Of a stretch of DNA of 64,000 bases, positions 48,701 through 60,797 are shown piece by piece. The stretch's first letter is position 1; each line of letters starts with the position of its first letter. The translations under genes and the position numbers were made by a program. Location: contig NC_091055.1 in assembly GCF_963966145.1 (NCBI RefSeq), positions 2,046,001 through 2,110,000 on the forward strand. The letters run 5' to 3'. The DNA is from Tenebrio molitor (taxonomy: Eukaryota > Arthropoda > Insecta > Coleoptera > Tenebrionidae). The notes under the pieces are model-generated. The model was not told where the DNA came from. It did not search any database and saw only the letters and a list, made by a program, of their open reading frames with translations.

Positions 48701-50510
48701 ATTGACATCTGCCAAAGAAAGAATCATCCCTTGTTCCATCAAAAAGTCATAGCCAACTTGATGAACTTTTCATTTGACGCCCGTTATGTCATTGAAAGAC
48801 ATTTGAATGCTATTTAAGGAATGACGAAGCATTCAGGATTGTCCCCGACAAAGAAAATAAAAATGCATTAATATGCATACGGTCATGCAGGGCTTTAAAT
48901 ATAAAAATTCTAACTTTAGGTTTGTCAAATACAATACGATTTGAGTGTAGAAAACCAAATCAAATTTAAGAGTTCACCACGTTTGGTTTGTTTACAAGAG
49001 AAAAGCGGATTTGTAGTAAACAAGCTGACCACCAAGCCGTTGATGAATTTCACTTCTGTAAAGTACTCTCTTCTGATTTAAAGTAATTTGTAGCATCAGT
49101 AATCAAAATACGAGTGTGTTTAGATTGTAAAAATACAAGGTTAGTTTACCGTAAAGTTGCCGTGAAAATTTAATGTTATGCAACACAATATACCAAGAGC
49201 TCAAATTGCTATACATCGTTCACGTTGGACTGAGCATTGCTAAATTCGCATTATGTTGGTTCCCTGCATGTATGTCATTATTTACAAGACATAATCACAT
49301 AGCTAAAAAATAAAATTATTTGACCTTGAAATACTCAATCCATCCAAATTCAGTATGTCGCAGTTAGCCTATAATAATAATGTAGTACATTCGTGTCATA
49401 AATTATTACATTTACACACATCAACGAACAGGAAGTTTCATACTACAATATTGAAATAAATTATAAAATTAAAATATTGAACTCATGATTAGAAAATTTA
49501 ATACGTCCAACAAAATTTAATGTTTATTTTGATTACAATTATATTGCTGTGATCAATCGTATCATTTTAAGCTTTTTTAAAAGAATATAGTTCGGATCGT
49601 CTAGTTTTACTTAAAATGTATAAAAATAATATTGGATTTAATTAATAATAATCCAATTAAATTTCTCAAAACAAACTTCAATTGAAATAATAGAGTAAGT
49701 CGATTATTTCATTAATCAAAACAAAACGATTGAAAGAAATAAAAACGAATGAATGATAACTGCTATTTTATTCAATTATACATTAATAAAAGTAAATCAA
49801 AAACACCAGAAAAATTCCATTTAAATAAAATATTGCCTACAAACTACGATATTTTTGAAATTTCCAATCAATTAATAATACATTTCCATATTCAATTTTA
49901 ATTTGATAGATTTTGTTTGTGAGGTGGGATATTTGGTGGTGGGCTGCTGAGAATGAAGGTCTTTTTAGCCTTTCAAAACTTCCTCTGTTATCAACTAATT
50001 GTTCAAGGAAGTGCTCCCCCTTCCTCCAAAATAATCCCCCCTCCGCCAATGACAGACTCTGACCAGAACCGAACTGTGGCTTTGAGAACAAATTGATATT
50101 TTCAAAATTCTGTGATAGTTATTTACCTAACGTATGCGGAAAGTGAAATTACAATGCAATTTCCCCTGGTTTCTGCTTGGAAAGTAAAAAACACGGCGTG
50201 CGGGAAATCGTTGTTTCCGCACTCCGAGGACAACCGGGAAATACCGATTTTGAGGCTATGAGTACAAAAAATCTGTTCAATACGTCTTTGCAAATATGGG
50301 AAAGAGAGAAATGGGCTTGCGATTACTTGGATCGTTTTCTAATATCGGAACAGTTCCTAATTTTAAACAATTAGGAAACGTAGTGTTCTGTTGAATAGTT
50401 TCGTCAGAAGTTTTTGACCATTTTAACAATCCCGTATTTAATCCATAAGCATCCTTGCTGATTATATTTTTCCTCGTTTAAAGTGACTTTTTCAAAATAA
50501 TTGTAGATGG
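42785..50510. other. Gene-free stretch
   Basis: No supported gene, RNA or complete TE. A GC-richer patch at about 47230-47860 holds overlapping short frames in both directions (up to 133 codons) without domains and could be a conserved non-coding element. A solo arm resembling the 16158 foldback lies near 49219. Confidence 0.4.
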
Positions 50511-50602
50511 GTAGAAGTGAGTCTTTTTGTGCTAAGCCCAGAGATTGAAGACCGAGACGAAGGCGAGGTCACAACTGAGCGATGCACAAAAAGACCTTCT
50601 AC
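50511..50602. repeat. 92-bp inverted repeat with GAGGC-rich centre
   Basis: The left arm GTAGAAGTGAGTCTTTTTGT and the right arm GCACAAAAAGACCTTCTAC are near complements. The centre (GAGACGAAGGCGAGGTC) resembles the GAGGCG(C/G)AGCCGAG centre of the 23.5/24.0-kb repeats, suggesting a related family. Confidence 0.6.
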
Positions 50603-52829
50603 TCTGAATGATATATAGGTCGCCGAAAAATATGCATACAGCTAAATATTTTCAGAACGATTTAGCAGAGCTCGGTGAAATTTGGAACACAGAGCTATTT
50701 AAATTCTACCATTTGAGATTTTATTCAATTTTCTAAGTTCATTTGTTTTGAAGACACAAGGCTAACTTGATTTTTTTAAACAGCACGGGGAGCCAAATTT
50801 TATATTTTTGAAAAGAGTATTTTTTGTGAATTCAGTGATATAACACATGCCCACATCGCCGCCATTTTGAAGATCTTTCCAGCATTTTACACTTATTGTT
50901 AACTTTTATTTATTAAGTACAAATTAGGGGTAAGAAAAATATTCGATTAAAAAATGATCAAGACGTAAAATATGTTTGTTTTAAAGAGTTCTCTTGGTGA
51001 TTAAATGTATTACGTGGACTTCCACAACACCCATTATATTTTACTATTCTTTGGGGAAAATATTAGGTATTCCAAAACATTGGAAAGTTGCATACGTCAA
51101 CGTCGGTGTCGATGAAATTCCAGTTTACATTATTAAGTAGTTGATAGAACAGACATTTGTCACAAGTACAGGTTACAGATACACTTTTGATACAATATGT
51201 TCGTGTGTTGGCGCGCTGTCAATTTTATTACTTACTACTAACGTGAAATGATCGCATAATTTGGCATCTACAGAAGTAACATCAATACAGCCACGTCTAG
51301 TTTTTGTGAATGCATTATCTAGACTTCTAGAGTATTTCAGTCCGAATTGGAAAATCATCTAGACTCTAGAGGTAGGTTGTGGAGTCTGTTCTTGCAAATA
51401 TGTTTATGTTTTGATGATATGTGAACACCCTAGCAAAACCTATTAGGTTGATGGTGCAGCGGTGTATGTTCTGTTGTAAGAAGTTGAGCACGCGTATGTG
51501 TGGCAATTACGGTTGTTCATATTTATGGAAGTCTATTACTATTAGAGATTGTTTGTTTAGTTTCGTCAGTGCCTCATAATGATGATCCACGACGTCGTTT
51601 AATGGTTTGGAGGGTCTTACGCATGTATAGTAGTTAGTTTTTGGTCCGCTCGTAGGCGCAAAATGTGGTTTTGCTAAGACAACAGTTGTAAATTTATAGG
51701 GTGTTTACTTAGGTTTTATGTGTAGACAAAGCGAGCCACAATAATGGGGGCAAACTGCGCGTATCTGCGCGACAATCTATCCCATCCATCCTGGATTTTT
51801 CCGATCGGTCGCGAGTGACCGTCCTCCGATTTATGCCCGAGACACCTGGAGAGGGTGCGAGGGTGCGAGCCCTCACGCACCGTTTTGCTCATTAATTATA
51901 TAGCGGGAACAAGCGAGTCGTGCAACCGGCAAACCTCAATTACACCATTCCAGCAATTCCGTCGGCGATCGCTGACGGTCTTTGTCTCATTCCTCATAAT
52001 TGTATTAGTCAGGATCAGGCTGTCGTTTCCCTCGTGGCGCATCGCTCACCGTCTCCGTTGACCCCTTGGTCGCTTCGAATACAGATCACGCAACTTTGAA
52101 CATCAATTAGTCGCACCCCGATATTAATATCAGCTCTGAGAGGAACCACCCCCGCCGAAGCCGTTCCGACGAATACCTACCTGCGTTCGTCGGATAAATT
52201 GGTTGCCTAATCGACAGCCAGATCCACAGGCGATCACCGACCTAAAGAAATTCACTCATATTCGTTTGAGCAATATCTTCTTCTAGTCAGAACTAACAGT
52301 CCTGATTAGGAAGGATTCATATTTTGTCTTCCGTTCAAGTAGTTATTATCTCAAAGCTCCACTCTGTGAAACTTTTCATGCATTATTTGACGCTGTATAT
52401 TAACCCGCACATAATAAGATACAGTCAGTCGTCTTTTGAATTAGGAAGTTTTTATCTTTCTTTGTTGGCAGCATTTTCTAATTTACACTGCGCGATATTC
52501 GAGAGACACGCTCCCTTTGACCGATGTTGTACTCGAAAATTGCGAATACTTACTTACATTCGAAATATTCGGAGATACCATTTGGTCATCTCTACTAGAG
52601 GTCTTCAACTCAAAATGGACTGTCACTTTAGTTTGCGAAAATTAAAAAAATGGAAAAATGACAGAAGATAAACTCTTTTTCAATGAAATTTGTATAAGAG
52701 TAGGCCATGACCGTGTAAACAGCGCTTTAGTTTTGGTACCATATTTTACTGACAAATAGTCACTGATCTCTATGGTACACCGTAGATATCAGTGCAAATA
52801 GTGGGGTTAAGAATCAAATTTGTAAATTA
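50603..52829. other. Gene-free stretch with GC-richer patch
   Basis: A distinct GC-richer block at about 51725-52250 (CTGCGCGTATCTGCGCGAC, GTCGCGAGTGACC) stands out from AT-rich surroundings. No frame in it has a recognisable domain. A conserved regulatory element is possible. Confidence 0.35.
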
Positions 52830-53087
52830 TAGTCCGTTTTTTTTTATAATCAATTGTCAGTGTCAAAATACAGAAAAAGACCAAACTGTATACTAAAAAT
52901 CATTGACATTTGGTCCAGTTCTATCTCAATTTCACCCTAGATTTCCCCTAGATCATTATTGAGGTTATGTTGCATACGTTTATGAGTGTAAGACACGTGT
53001 TTAATTTAAATTTAAATTGTCAAATGTGACAATCGCTGACAATTTCAAAAGTCATGTTTCAAACGTGATTATAAAAAAAACAGACTT
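52830..53087. mobile_element. 258-bp inverted-repeat element (TAGTCCGTTTTTT ends)
   Basis: The left end TAGTCCGTTTTTTTTTATAA pairs with the right end TTATAAAAAAAACAGACTTT. TA flanks it on the left (52828-52829). The interior is non-coding. Same family by its ends as 41279-41645. Confidence 0.65.
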
Positions 53088-53224
53088 TATACATATTTAA
53101 ACGCGATTTAAACAAATGTCATTTTAGCTGTCGACAATGACAATAATAATTTACTGACATGCAGTACTGTAAATAAAGAAATACAAAAACACTGCAAGCA
53201 TGATATACACATGGCTGCCAATAG

Positions 53225-53517
53225 AAATTTGGGTCATTTTTCACTTCAGCTACTTCTGGAATTTTCCCGTTTTTTCTGGCTAGACAGCCTCAGGGCGTCC
53301 TCTTACATCGTTTTTCACCACTCAAAGCTTGTGCAAATGAATTTTCCTTGCCCTTCAATTATATTACGACATTGGCGCGACCTTGAGAGAAAAAAAAGAA
53401 GGCATTTGCACAAGGTTTGAATGGTGGGAAACGATCTAGGAGGACGCCCTGAGGCTGTCTAGCCAGAAAAAACGTGAAAATTCCAGAAGTAGCTAAAGTG
53501 AACAATTACCGAAATTT
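53225..53517. mobile_element. 293-bp long-armed hairpin element
   Basis: Arms of about 115 bp (53225-53340 and 53402-53517) are close complements, sharing CTGGCTAGACAGCCTCAGGG, TACTTCTGGAATTTT and CTTGTGCAAATG cores. The loop is about 60 nt. Non-coding. Confidence 0.8.
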
Positions 53518-54597
53518 GAGTTTCCACAGCCACCCTTTATGCCAGTTTAATTGAAATGGAGTTTATATGCATAGGCCTTGCCAAAACCAAATAACCACCA
53601 TCTGTTGAATTAAGTTGGTGAAAACAAAATTCACTAATTGTACGTCATTTTGGAAAGAACGTGAGTTTTTTTTATAACTGTTGGGTGTTCATTTGACAAA
53701 CATCCCATCACCATAGTGATATTCAGTACCGTGAATGGCAACCATATGTAACGATTAAAAATTACAATTATAATTTTTATTAATCTATTTATCTTCGACT
53801 ATTTGAAAAATATAAATAATTTTCTCGAGTTCCCTTTATTTATGGTGGAGACTAAATTGAAAGGCAAAAATTTCCGTTTATCATCTATCTGGCAGCTAGT
53901 TAAGACGTGAAACCAAACATGACTCCATAGGGGGTGCACTTAATCGTCTTAGGACGTCATTCGTCTCCATTCACGTACTAATTATGTTTTCATATCTGAT
54001 TAACATGTTCAGTTGAGTCTTCCCATTGAATTTGTCATCCTATATTTTATTAATTTCATCTTTAACTTTAACTGTTATAACTTTATAGAATAATGTATGT
54101 ATTAGGTAATTTATCTGTTTTGATATTTTTTTACATTTTTATATACAGTGTGTTGGACTTAAAACGAAGACAGCCTGATATTTTTGCTTTCTGTACGAAT
54201 AGAGATTTGAATTTTTGTACCATCGTAGAACGTCATAATATACAACTTTTCATACACAACTATACTGTAAGTTGTCAACTTCGAACTCAGAAATAAGGTT
54301 GCTTCGCGTTGGAAATTGTGAAAATCATAGGTATCAGAAAAAGTTGTTTACAATCCAATGTTGACTCCCTGTCCAGAGTTGCAACGCAAAATTCCATTTT
54401 TTTTAAATTTATAAGTAGGTGTGTAAAGACTTGCACCATTTCAGATCATTCCCTCTTAGTCTTAGTGATCTTCATCCATTTAAAAATAAACTGATAATAG
54501 CGCGACTGCTTTGTGCTTACAAAACCAATTTTTTTGTAAACGAATTGCTCAGAAACTGCTCACGATTTGCCATTTTGTAGCAATTTCATTCTTGAGA

Positions 54598-56546
54598 TTT
54601 TGTTTAGTGTCTATACTAAAATCTACCTTTTGTTAGATGACTCATCTATTAAACTGTGAAATGAAAAACCTAAAATCGTAAATGCAAGATTGGCACATTT
54701 TCTGAGTAAATTGTTTGTCCCTGGAAACTTTAAATTAATGCATCGTTCGGTGAATCTGAAATATTCATTTGACCAACAAAATTAAATTTATCTTGCGTTT
54801 GAAATTATTGTACCATTTTGTCATTACACGTGAAGATATAAAGCATTTCAATCAACATGGGATTCTGCGATTTTGAAAATTATATTTTGTGTTTTGTCAA
54901 AATATTTACGAATGAAGGTCAAGACAAATTGTGATGTCACCACCCCTGGAAAAACTGAAATCCCTCACATAGCATCTAGTGTGCGGCTTATAGGAGTAAT
55001 AGAAACAGTATTAAATAATGTCCTTTGCAAATATTGAACAGGTACGAGTACACCTATAATTCACAATATTTGAAGAACATTGAACAAAAACATTAAAGCA
55101 ACGTAAAATATATATGTTTTTTTAATTTAAGATAAACGAGTCGAGTAGGAGAAAAAGAAAATGTAGAAAAAGTGTCATTTCTGGTATTTATTAATTACAT
55201 CAATAAGTACAACAAAAAAACTTATGCAATGGCTATATTGTGTGCAGGTGATTAGTACAGTTTCTCGCGCTCTGTTAACTTGACAACATCATTTTATTTA
55301 TCAGTGTTAGAAAACGTGCAAATTTTGTGAAAATTTAACAAGATGTGTGTGTGCGATGCTGAATTGTTAATCTAGAGGTGAGTACATTTTGACATATACA
55401 TTTTGGTGGTGGATAATTTTTTCTGCACTAACTTTTATTAGAAAACTTGCTCATCCTATTAGATTTTGACGAAATTTCCGTCTATAACAGGGGATTTGCG
55501 AAAAATAAATCTATATTTTTTGATTGGTACATTGAGTATTGCAGTTTAATATCTTACAAATTGTGCGGAAATTAGTAAATTTTTGATGTGCTTAGTAATG
55601 CAAATAAAATAAATCTTCTTCTCATTTACATATCTTTGGAACAATCTCCAATGAAACCGAACAGTTCAAAAGTACATAATTTAAACAAATGCTAAAAGAA
55701 TCTTGTTTAAAAGCTTCGTTTAAAGTGTTTGTCTCCGACAAGAATAAAGGTGCACTGTAAAAAGTAAAATCTTTTTATTTTAATTCACTTTTAAAAATGC
55801 TCATGAATTTGTATCTAGTTGAATTTTCATTTACATATATGAAAAAATGATGGTAACGAAAGGTGTATCTACTTTTAATTTTTCTCAATCACTACCCTTA
55901 TTTGCTTAAATAAGTAATAAATTTGCCATCAATTCAGACTACTCATTCATTTAATCTTAACATAAAAGTTAGATATCTTCAGTCGCCGCTGTGTGCAGTG
56001 TTCCCATATTTTTTCTATAATAATTTATAACCACACCCATCCCCATATTCACATACTTTCGCTAATAACCGTTCCCTTTCAACATGCAACTAAAATATTA
56101 TATGTGGTAAATTAACATTGTCACACTTAGCAACCATTTCTTTTATTTGTTTTTTATTTAAAACTAGATATTTAACTATTAATTATAATTTTTCACTGAA
56201 GCATTTGAAAATATACTTCTCAAAAAATATGGCGGAATTATAGTTTGAATTAAACCGAAGAAGGTAACAAAATTTTATGAAATTTTTTTGATTCTTTAAA
56301 CTTTACCCGTATCACTTGGTAAATTCTTCAGCAAAACAAGTTCTAGATTTGTTGTTTTTTGATAACTCACTCATCATTATTCATTGTTTGTATTCTAGAA
56401 GAACATTTTTATTCTAGAGATTTGTAAGAAAAATAATTAACATAATTAATAAACCTTAGGCAACCAGATATACTCCAGCTGCACAATTTATATTAATTTG
56501 ATTTTGCACCTTACTACGTATAAGTATACTAGGTATAGTACAGGAT
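54598..56546 (+). repeat. Diverged tandem triplication, copy A
   Basis: The longest copy. Landmarks shared in order with B and C include CGCATCGTTCGGTGAATC (copy A starts TGCATCG), AAAATTATATTTTGTGTTTT, AAAGCAACGTAAAATAT, GATTAGTACAGTTTCTC and GTTAATCTAGAGGTGAGT. It then continues through GTCTATAACAGGGGAT, GATGGTAACGAAAG and CCTTAGGCAACCAGATATAC. No long reading frame is conserved between copies. A TCAGTG initiator-like site (about 55303) and a GTGAGT donor (55378) are intact only here. Confidence 0.75.
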
Positions 56547-56635
56547 TATTATAAATGTTTCTAACATTGTAGGCGGCTGTGCCCTTTATTTAGGTGCGCC
56601 GCTACGCCAACTAGATGTTAGAAACATTTATAATA
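56547..56635. repeat. 89-bp hairpin at the A/B junction
   Basis: Perfect 21-bp arms (TATTATAAATGTTTCTAACA with a final T, and the complement) enclose a GC-richer loop containing a second small stem (AGGCGGC / GCGCCGCT). It sits exactly between the end of copy A and the CATGTATAAA start of copy B; nothing like it occurs at the B/C junction. Confidence 0.8.
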
Positions 56636-56637
56636 AC

Positions 56638-57929
56638 ATGTATAAATAAAATCGCTATAACATTAAATCCAAGATTGTCACATTTTTTAAATAAATTTTC
56701 TGTCCCTGGAAATTTTAAAATAACGCATCGTTCGGTGAATTTGAAATATTCATTTGACCAACGAAATCAAATTTATCTTGCATTTTATTGGTACAATTCT
56801 ATCATCACAAGTGGAGATATAATAAACTACTTCAACCAAAATGTAATTCTGCGAGTTTGAAAATTATATTTTGTATTTTGTCAAAATATTTTTTTACGAA
56901 TGAAGGTCAAGACAAATTGTAATGTCACCAACAATGGAAAAACTGAAATATTGCACACGTATGAGTATAATAAATAATAATTCACACAATTTGAAGAACA
57001 AAAACATTAAAGCAACGTAAAATATTATTATATAAATATATACATTTTTTTTTTAAGATAAACGAGTCAGGTAGGAGAAAAAGAAAATCTAGAAAAAGTG
57101 TCAGTTCTATTATGTATTTATTAATTACGTCAATGGGTACAACAAAAAGACTTATGCGATGGTTACATTGTGTGCAGGTGATTAGTACAGTTTCTCCCTC
57201 ACTGTTAACTTGACAACATCATTTCATTTATCTGTCTTAGAAAACGTGCCAATTTTGTGAAAATTTAATAAGATTTTGTGTCTGTGACGCTGGATTGTTA
57301 AGCTAGAGGTAATGTGCTACTCTTTGATATATACATTTCGTAGAGGATAATTTTTTCTGTACTAACATTTATTAGAAAACTTGCCCATTCTATGAGATTT
57401 TGACGAAATTTCCGTCTATAGCAGGGGATTCAGTCGATATCTTTTATTTTTTTATTTCACAAATTGTGCGGAAATTAGTAAATTTTTGGCGTGCTTAGTT
57501 TAATTTTGTAGTTATACAAATAAAATAAATCTTCTTCTCATTTACATATCTTTGCAACAATCTCTAATGAAACCAAACAGTTCAAAAGTAATTCACTCTT
57601 AAAAATATTGCTCATGATCATGAATTTGAAGTTGAATTTTCATTTAAATAAAAAAGTGATGGTAACGAAAGATGTACCTCACTCATCGTTACTCATTGTT
57701 TGTATTCGAGAAGAAGAACATTTTTATTCTAGAGATTTGTAACAAAACTAATTAAGTTGATAAATAAACCTTAGGCAACCAGACATACTCCAGCAGTACA
57801 ATTTATATTAATTTGATTTTAAGTGTTCCGTATTTACGTTTCTAATGGTTTATTATACACTTTTTTGCAAGTTGAAGGATCTCTAGTATTTTATTTTTAG
57901 AAAGATTTAAATTTTTGGTGGATATACGG
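56638..57929 (+). repeat. Diverged tandem triplication, copy B
   Basis: It aligns to copy A from the CATCGTTCGGTGAAT block to the CTTAGGCAACCAGACATACT block. It lacks two internal segments: one near 57593, where AGT joins AATTCACTC, and one before the CTCATCGTTACTCATTG block. The donor-like site has decayed to GAGGTAATG (57309). Confidence 0.75.
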
Positions 57930-58937
57930 CATGTATAAATTTCACTGCATTTTGTTTAGTGTTTAAAAACTAAAATCGCTATAACATTAAATACGAGATT
58001 GCCACATTTTCTAATTACGTTTTTTGTCCCTGAAAATTTTAAATTAACATCTAACGCATCGTTCGGTGAATCTGAAATAGTCATTTGACAAATTGTATTA
58101 TTAGAATTGAAGTTTTAATAAATCATTTCAAGCAAGCAACATTTAATTCTGCTACTTTAAAAATTATATTTTGTGTTTTGGTAAAATATTTTTTACGAAT
58201 AAACGTCCAGACCAATTGTGATGTCACTAACCCCGGGAAAAATTTAAATCCCTCAATATTGAATCGCGCGCCCCGCACACAGAAGCATAAAAACAGAATA
58301 AACTAGGTACGTCGGATTCAAATATTGCAGACGTTTTAATTACACAATTTTAAGAACTTTGCAGTTTCATTAAAACAACGTAAAACATATTTTTTATTTA
58401 AGATAAATGAGTCACAAGGGGACAAAGAAAATCTAGGAAAAAGTGTCAATCCTATCATTTATTAATTACGTTAATTAAAAGAGCAAAAAAACCTACGCGA
58501 CGGTTACATTGTGTGCGCCGTAGGTGCTTTGATTTGGTGGTACTTGCGTACTGTCCAGTTTCCCGGTAACGCTTACATTGACATCATCATATCTCGTGGA
58601 AAATGGACCAATTTTGTGAAATATTGTGTCTGTGACTAGTGAATTGTGAATCTAAAGGTAATTTGCTTCACTTTGATATATAAATTTCGTAGAGGGCAAT
58701 TTTTTCTGCACTTATTAGCTCGGTACCAAAAATCTGTCATGGATTCGACTGTTTCAATTTCGGTTAAATTCTACATTAATTTGTTAGAAAACTTGCTCAT
58801 CGTATTAGATTTTCACGAAATTTACGTTTATAACAGGGGATGGATGCACAATCAATCGATATTTCTTGATTATTGCTGTTAATTTCTCTCTTAACCTTAA
58901 TTTTTAAATATCTTTGCAACAAATTCTAATGAAACTA
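57930..58937 (+). repeat. Diverged tandem triplication, copy C (interrupted)
   Basis: It starts CATGTATAAA like copy B and follows the same landmark order to AATGAAACTA. There a 101-bp MITE is inserted. Homology to copy A resumes at 59041-59075 (ATAATTTAAACAAATGCTA). A final piece of the unit (CTTTAGGCAAACCGATATATTCCAGCTG) appears at 61435-61465, beyond the MITE cluster. Confidence 0.7.
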
Positions 58938-59038
58938 AGGGCTGGTTGCATCAACGTGAATTAAATTTAACTACAAATTAAATTATACCAGAACATTGTT
59001 ATAACAATAGGTAACACTGCCGTTGGTGCAACCGGACC
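58938..59038. mobile_element. 101-bp MITE (AGGGCTGGTTGCA ends) inserted in copy C
   Basis: The left end AGGGCTGGTTGCATCAACG pairs imperfectly with the right end CGTTGGTGCAACCGGACC. TA is present on both sides (58936-58937, 59039-59040). Comparison with copies A and B gives the empty site, confirming an insertion. Confidence 0.8.
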
Positions 59039-59145
59039 TAAATGGTTAAAAAGATAATTTAAACAAATGCTATAGTCCAGTCAGTAGGGGATTTTGTCAA
59101 ATTTTATCCTTTACAAATTTTATTTGAACATTTTTCTCATAGGTA

Positions 59146-59578
59146 CACTTCTATTAAAAAAAAAAACGTACACGTATTGAGAGCTAATGTAAATGGGGAT
59201 AAAATGAATTAATCGTTTCCAAGAAAACGTATTACGGTATTAGTGACAATTTGTATGTATGTCAAATGTGTGAAAATTGCTTTTTATAAATTTTTAAATT
59301 GTTAGATTGTTGAGAGTTGCCTTTTTCTATAAATTTACGAATAAAAGTTTGAGTTGTGTTTGTAGTAATTCAGTAATTGGTAATACTTGCCTAATAAATA
59401 AGGCAAAACATTTGCACACATTAAAATCTCTGAAAAATACATCGATAAAATCCAGCTATCAGCATGGGTTTTGTTACAGGTGTCTAAGTAACAACAATTA
59501 AAGGATAGGTTTACAATATGGCAATCTAGCCAAAATTGTGCTCACTACTTGTACGCTTTTTTTTTTTTAATAGAAGTG
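59146..59578. mobile_element. 433-bp TA-flanked MITE (CACTTCTATT ends)
   Basis: The ends CACTTCTATT(A)n CGTACA and TGTACGC(T)n AATAGAAGTG are flanked by TA (59144-59145, 59579-59580). Terminal inverted repeats are about 28 bp with one mismatch. The interior contains one short open frame (59307-59501) with no recognised domain. Confidence 0.75.
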
Positions 59579-59730
59579 TACATACCTACATATAATGAAC
59601 GGTTATCGAGCTATCGTGTGAAAACGTGTTTTTTGCACCTATCATTCATGATGGCGGGTCGCGCTCACCACCCCCAAGGTCGAAAACTTGTATTTTTCAT
59701 CGGGATCACTACTAAACAACATATTTAATA

Positions 59731-60094
59731 CAGTGTGGAATAAAATGATTTACATCTAGTTACCTTTGGAATTTTTGCACATGTAAATTTTCCTGTACCG
59801 CTCTACTTTTTTTTTGAAGTGTCGAACTATTAGTTCTGTCAATAAATGTCATCAATCGAATTGACAATTGTTACAATTTACTAAATTGAATTAACAAATG
59901 TCGGCGGCCACTTTCAACACTAGCTGTGACTTGCTTTTGTTAGCTCCTTTTTAATTTCAATTTCTAGTTTGCATTCATATCATCAGATTTGGAATGTTGG
60001 AATATTTTGAGGTTAAGCTTTCTTTTTTTTTTGTAGAGCGGCATTTCGTATTTTTACAAGGGTAACTAGATGTAAATCATTTTATTCCACATTG
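59731..60094. mobile_element. 364-bp TA-flanked MITE (CA(G/A)TGTGGAATAAAATG ends)
   Basis: The ends CAGTGTGGAATAAAATGATT and AATCATTTTATTCCACATTG are flanked by TA. Terminal inverted repeats are about 36 bp. A TAGAGCGG-type block is repeated in inverse orientation further inside. Confidence 0.8.
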
Positions 60095-60110
60095 TAGTAT
60101 ATTACATACC

Positions 60111-60218
60111 GAGGCGGAAAGTGTTCCATTCCTGTCGAGAGAACAATTGTTTACCGAGAGAGAGGCTTGCCCTCGAGGTGAACTAGTTCTCGAGACACAG
60201 GAATGGACTTTCGCCCAG
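60111..60218. repeat. 108-bp foldback repeat
   Basis: The left arm GGCGGAAAGTGTTCCATTCC, continuing TGTCGAGAGAAC, pairs with the right arm GTTCTCGAGACACAGGAATG, continuing GACTTTCGCC. The arms are about 32 nt with a few mismatches. It follows the previous MITE by 16 bases. Confidence 0.75.
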
Positions 60219-60797
60219 GTTTGTATTCACAATCAATCATTTAATAAAACAAGCAACATTACAGGTAATAATAAAAAATAAATAAAAACCAACCTCCGTA
60301 ATATTATCGTTTATTTCGGCAAAATATTAAAACTTAGTAGGCGCGCACGATTGAGATTGTATTAAATTTTAGTTCACAAAAGTCAAACCAAATTGACATT
60401 TGCTCACATTTTTTAACAAACAAAATGTGCGATAGTGAAATACATACTGTGTGCCCTCCCCAGAATTGCGGGAATTCGCAAACAAATTAACACTCAATTT
60501 CTTACCTGAGAAAAGCAAATTACGATACCAGAAAAACGTACAGAGATTTTCGCGATTGGTGCGACAGTAGCGCCACCACAGGTCAGTTATGGGTTTCATT
60601 ACTGACCGCTTACGACTCATTACTGACTCCATTTTCACCATTACTGACCGGTTGATGTGTACACGAGTAATCGCTCACTTTCTAACCTTTAAGAGGTTAG
60701 AAAAGCTGCACGTTACTAACCGATTGTGAATTAAAATCATTACTACCCAACTTTTTGCAGGGCAACGACCATTTTTAACCCTCATTGACTGGATATA

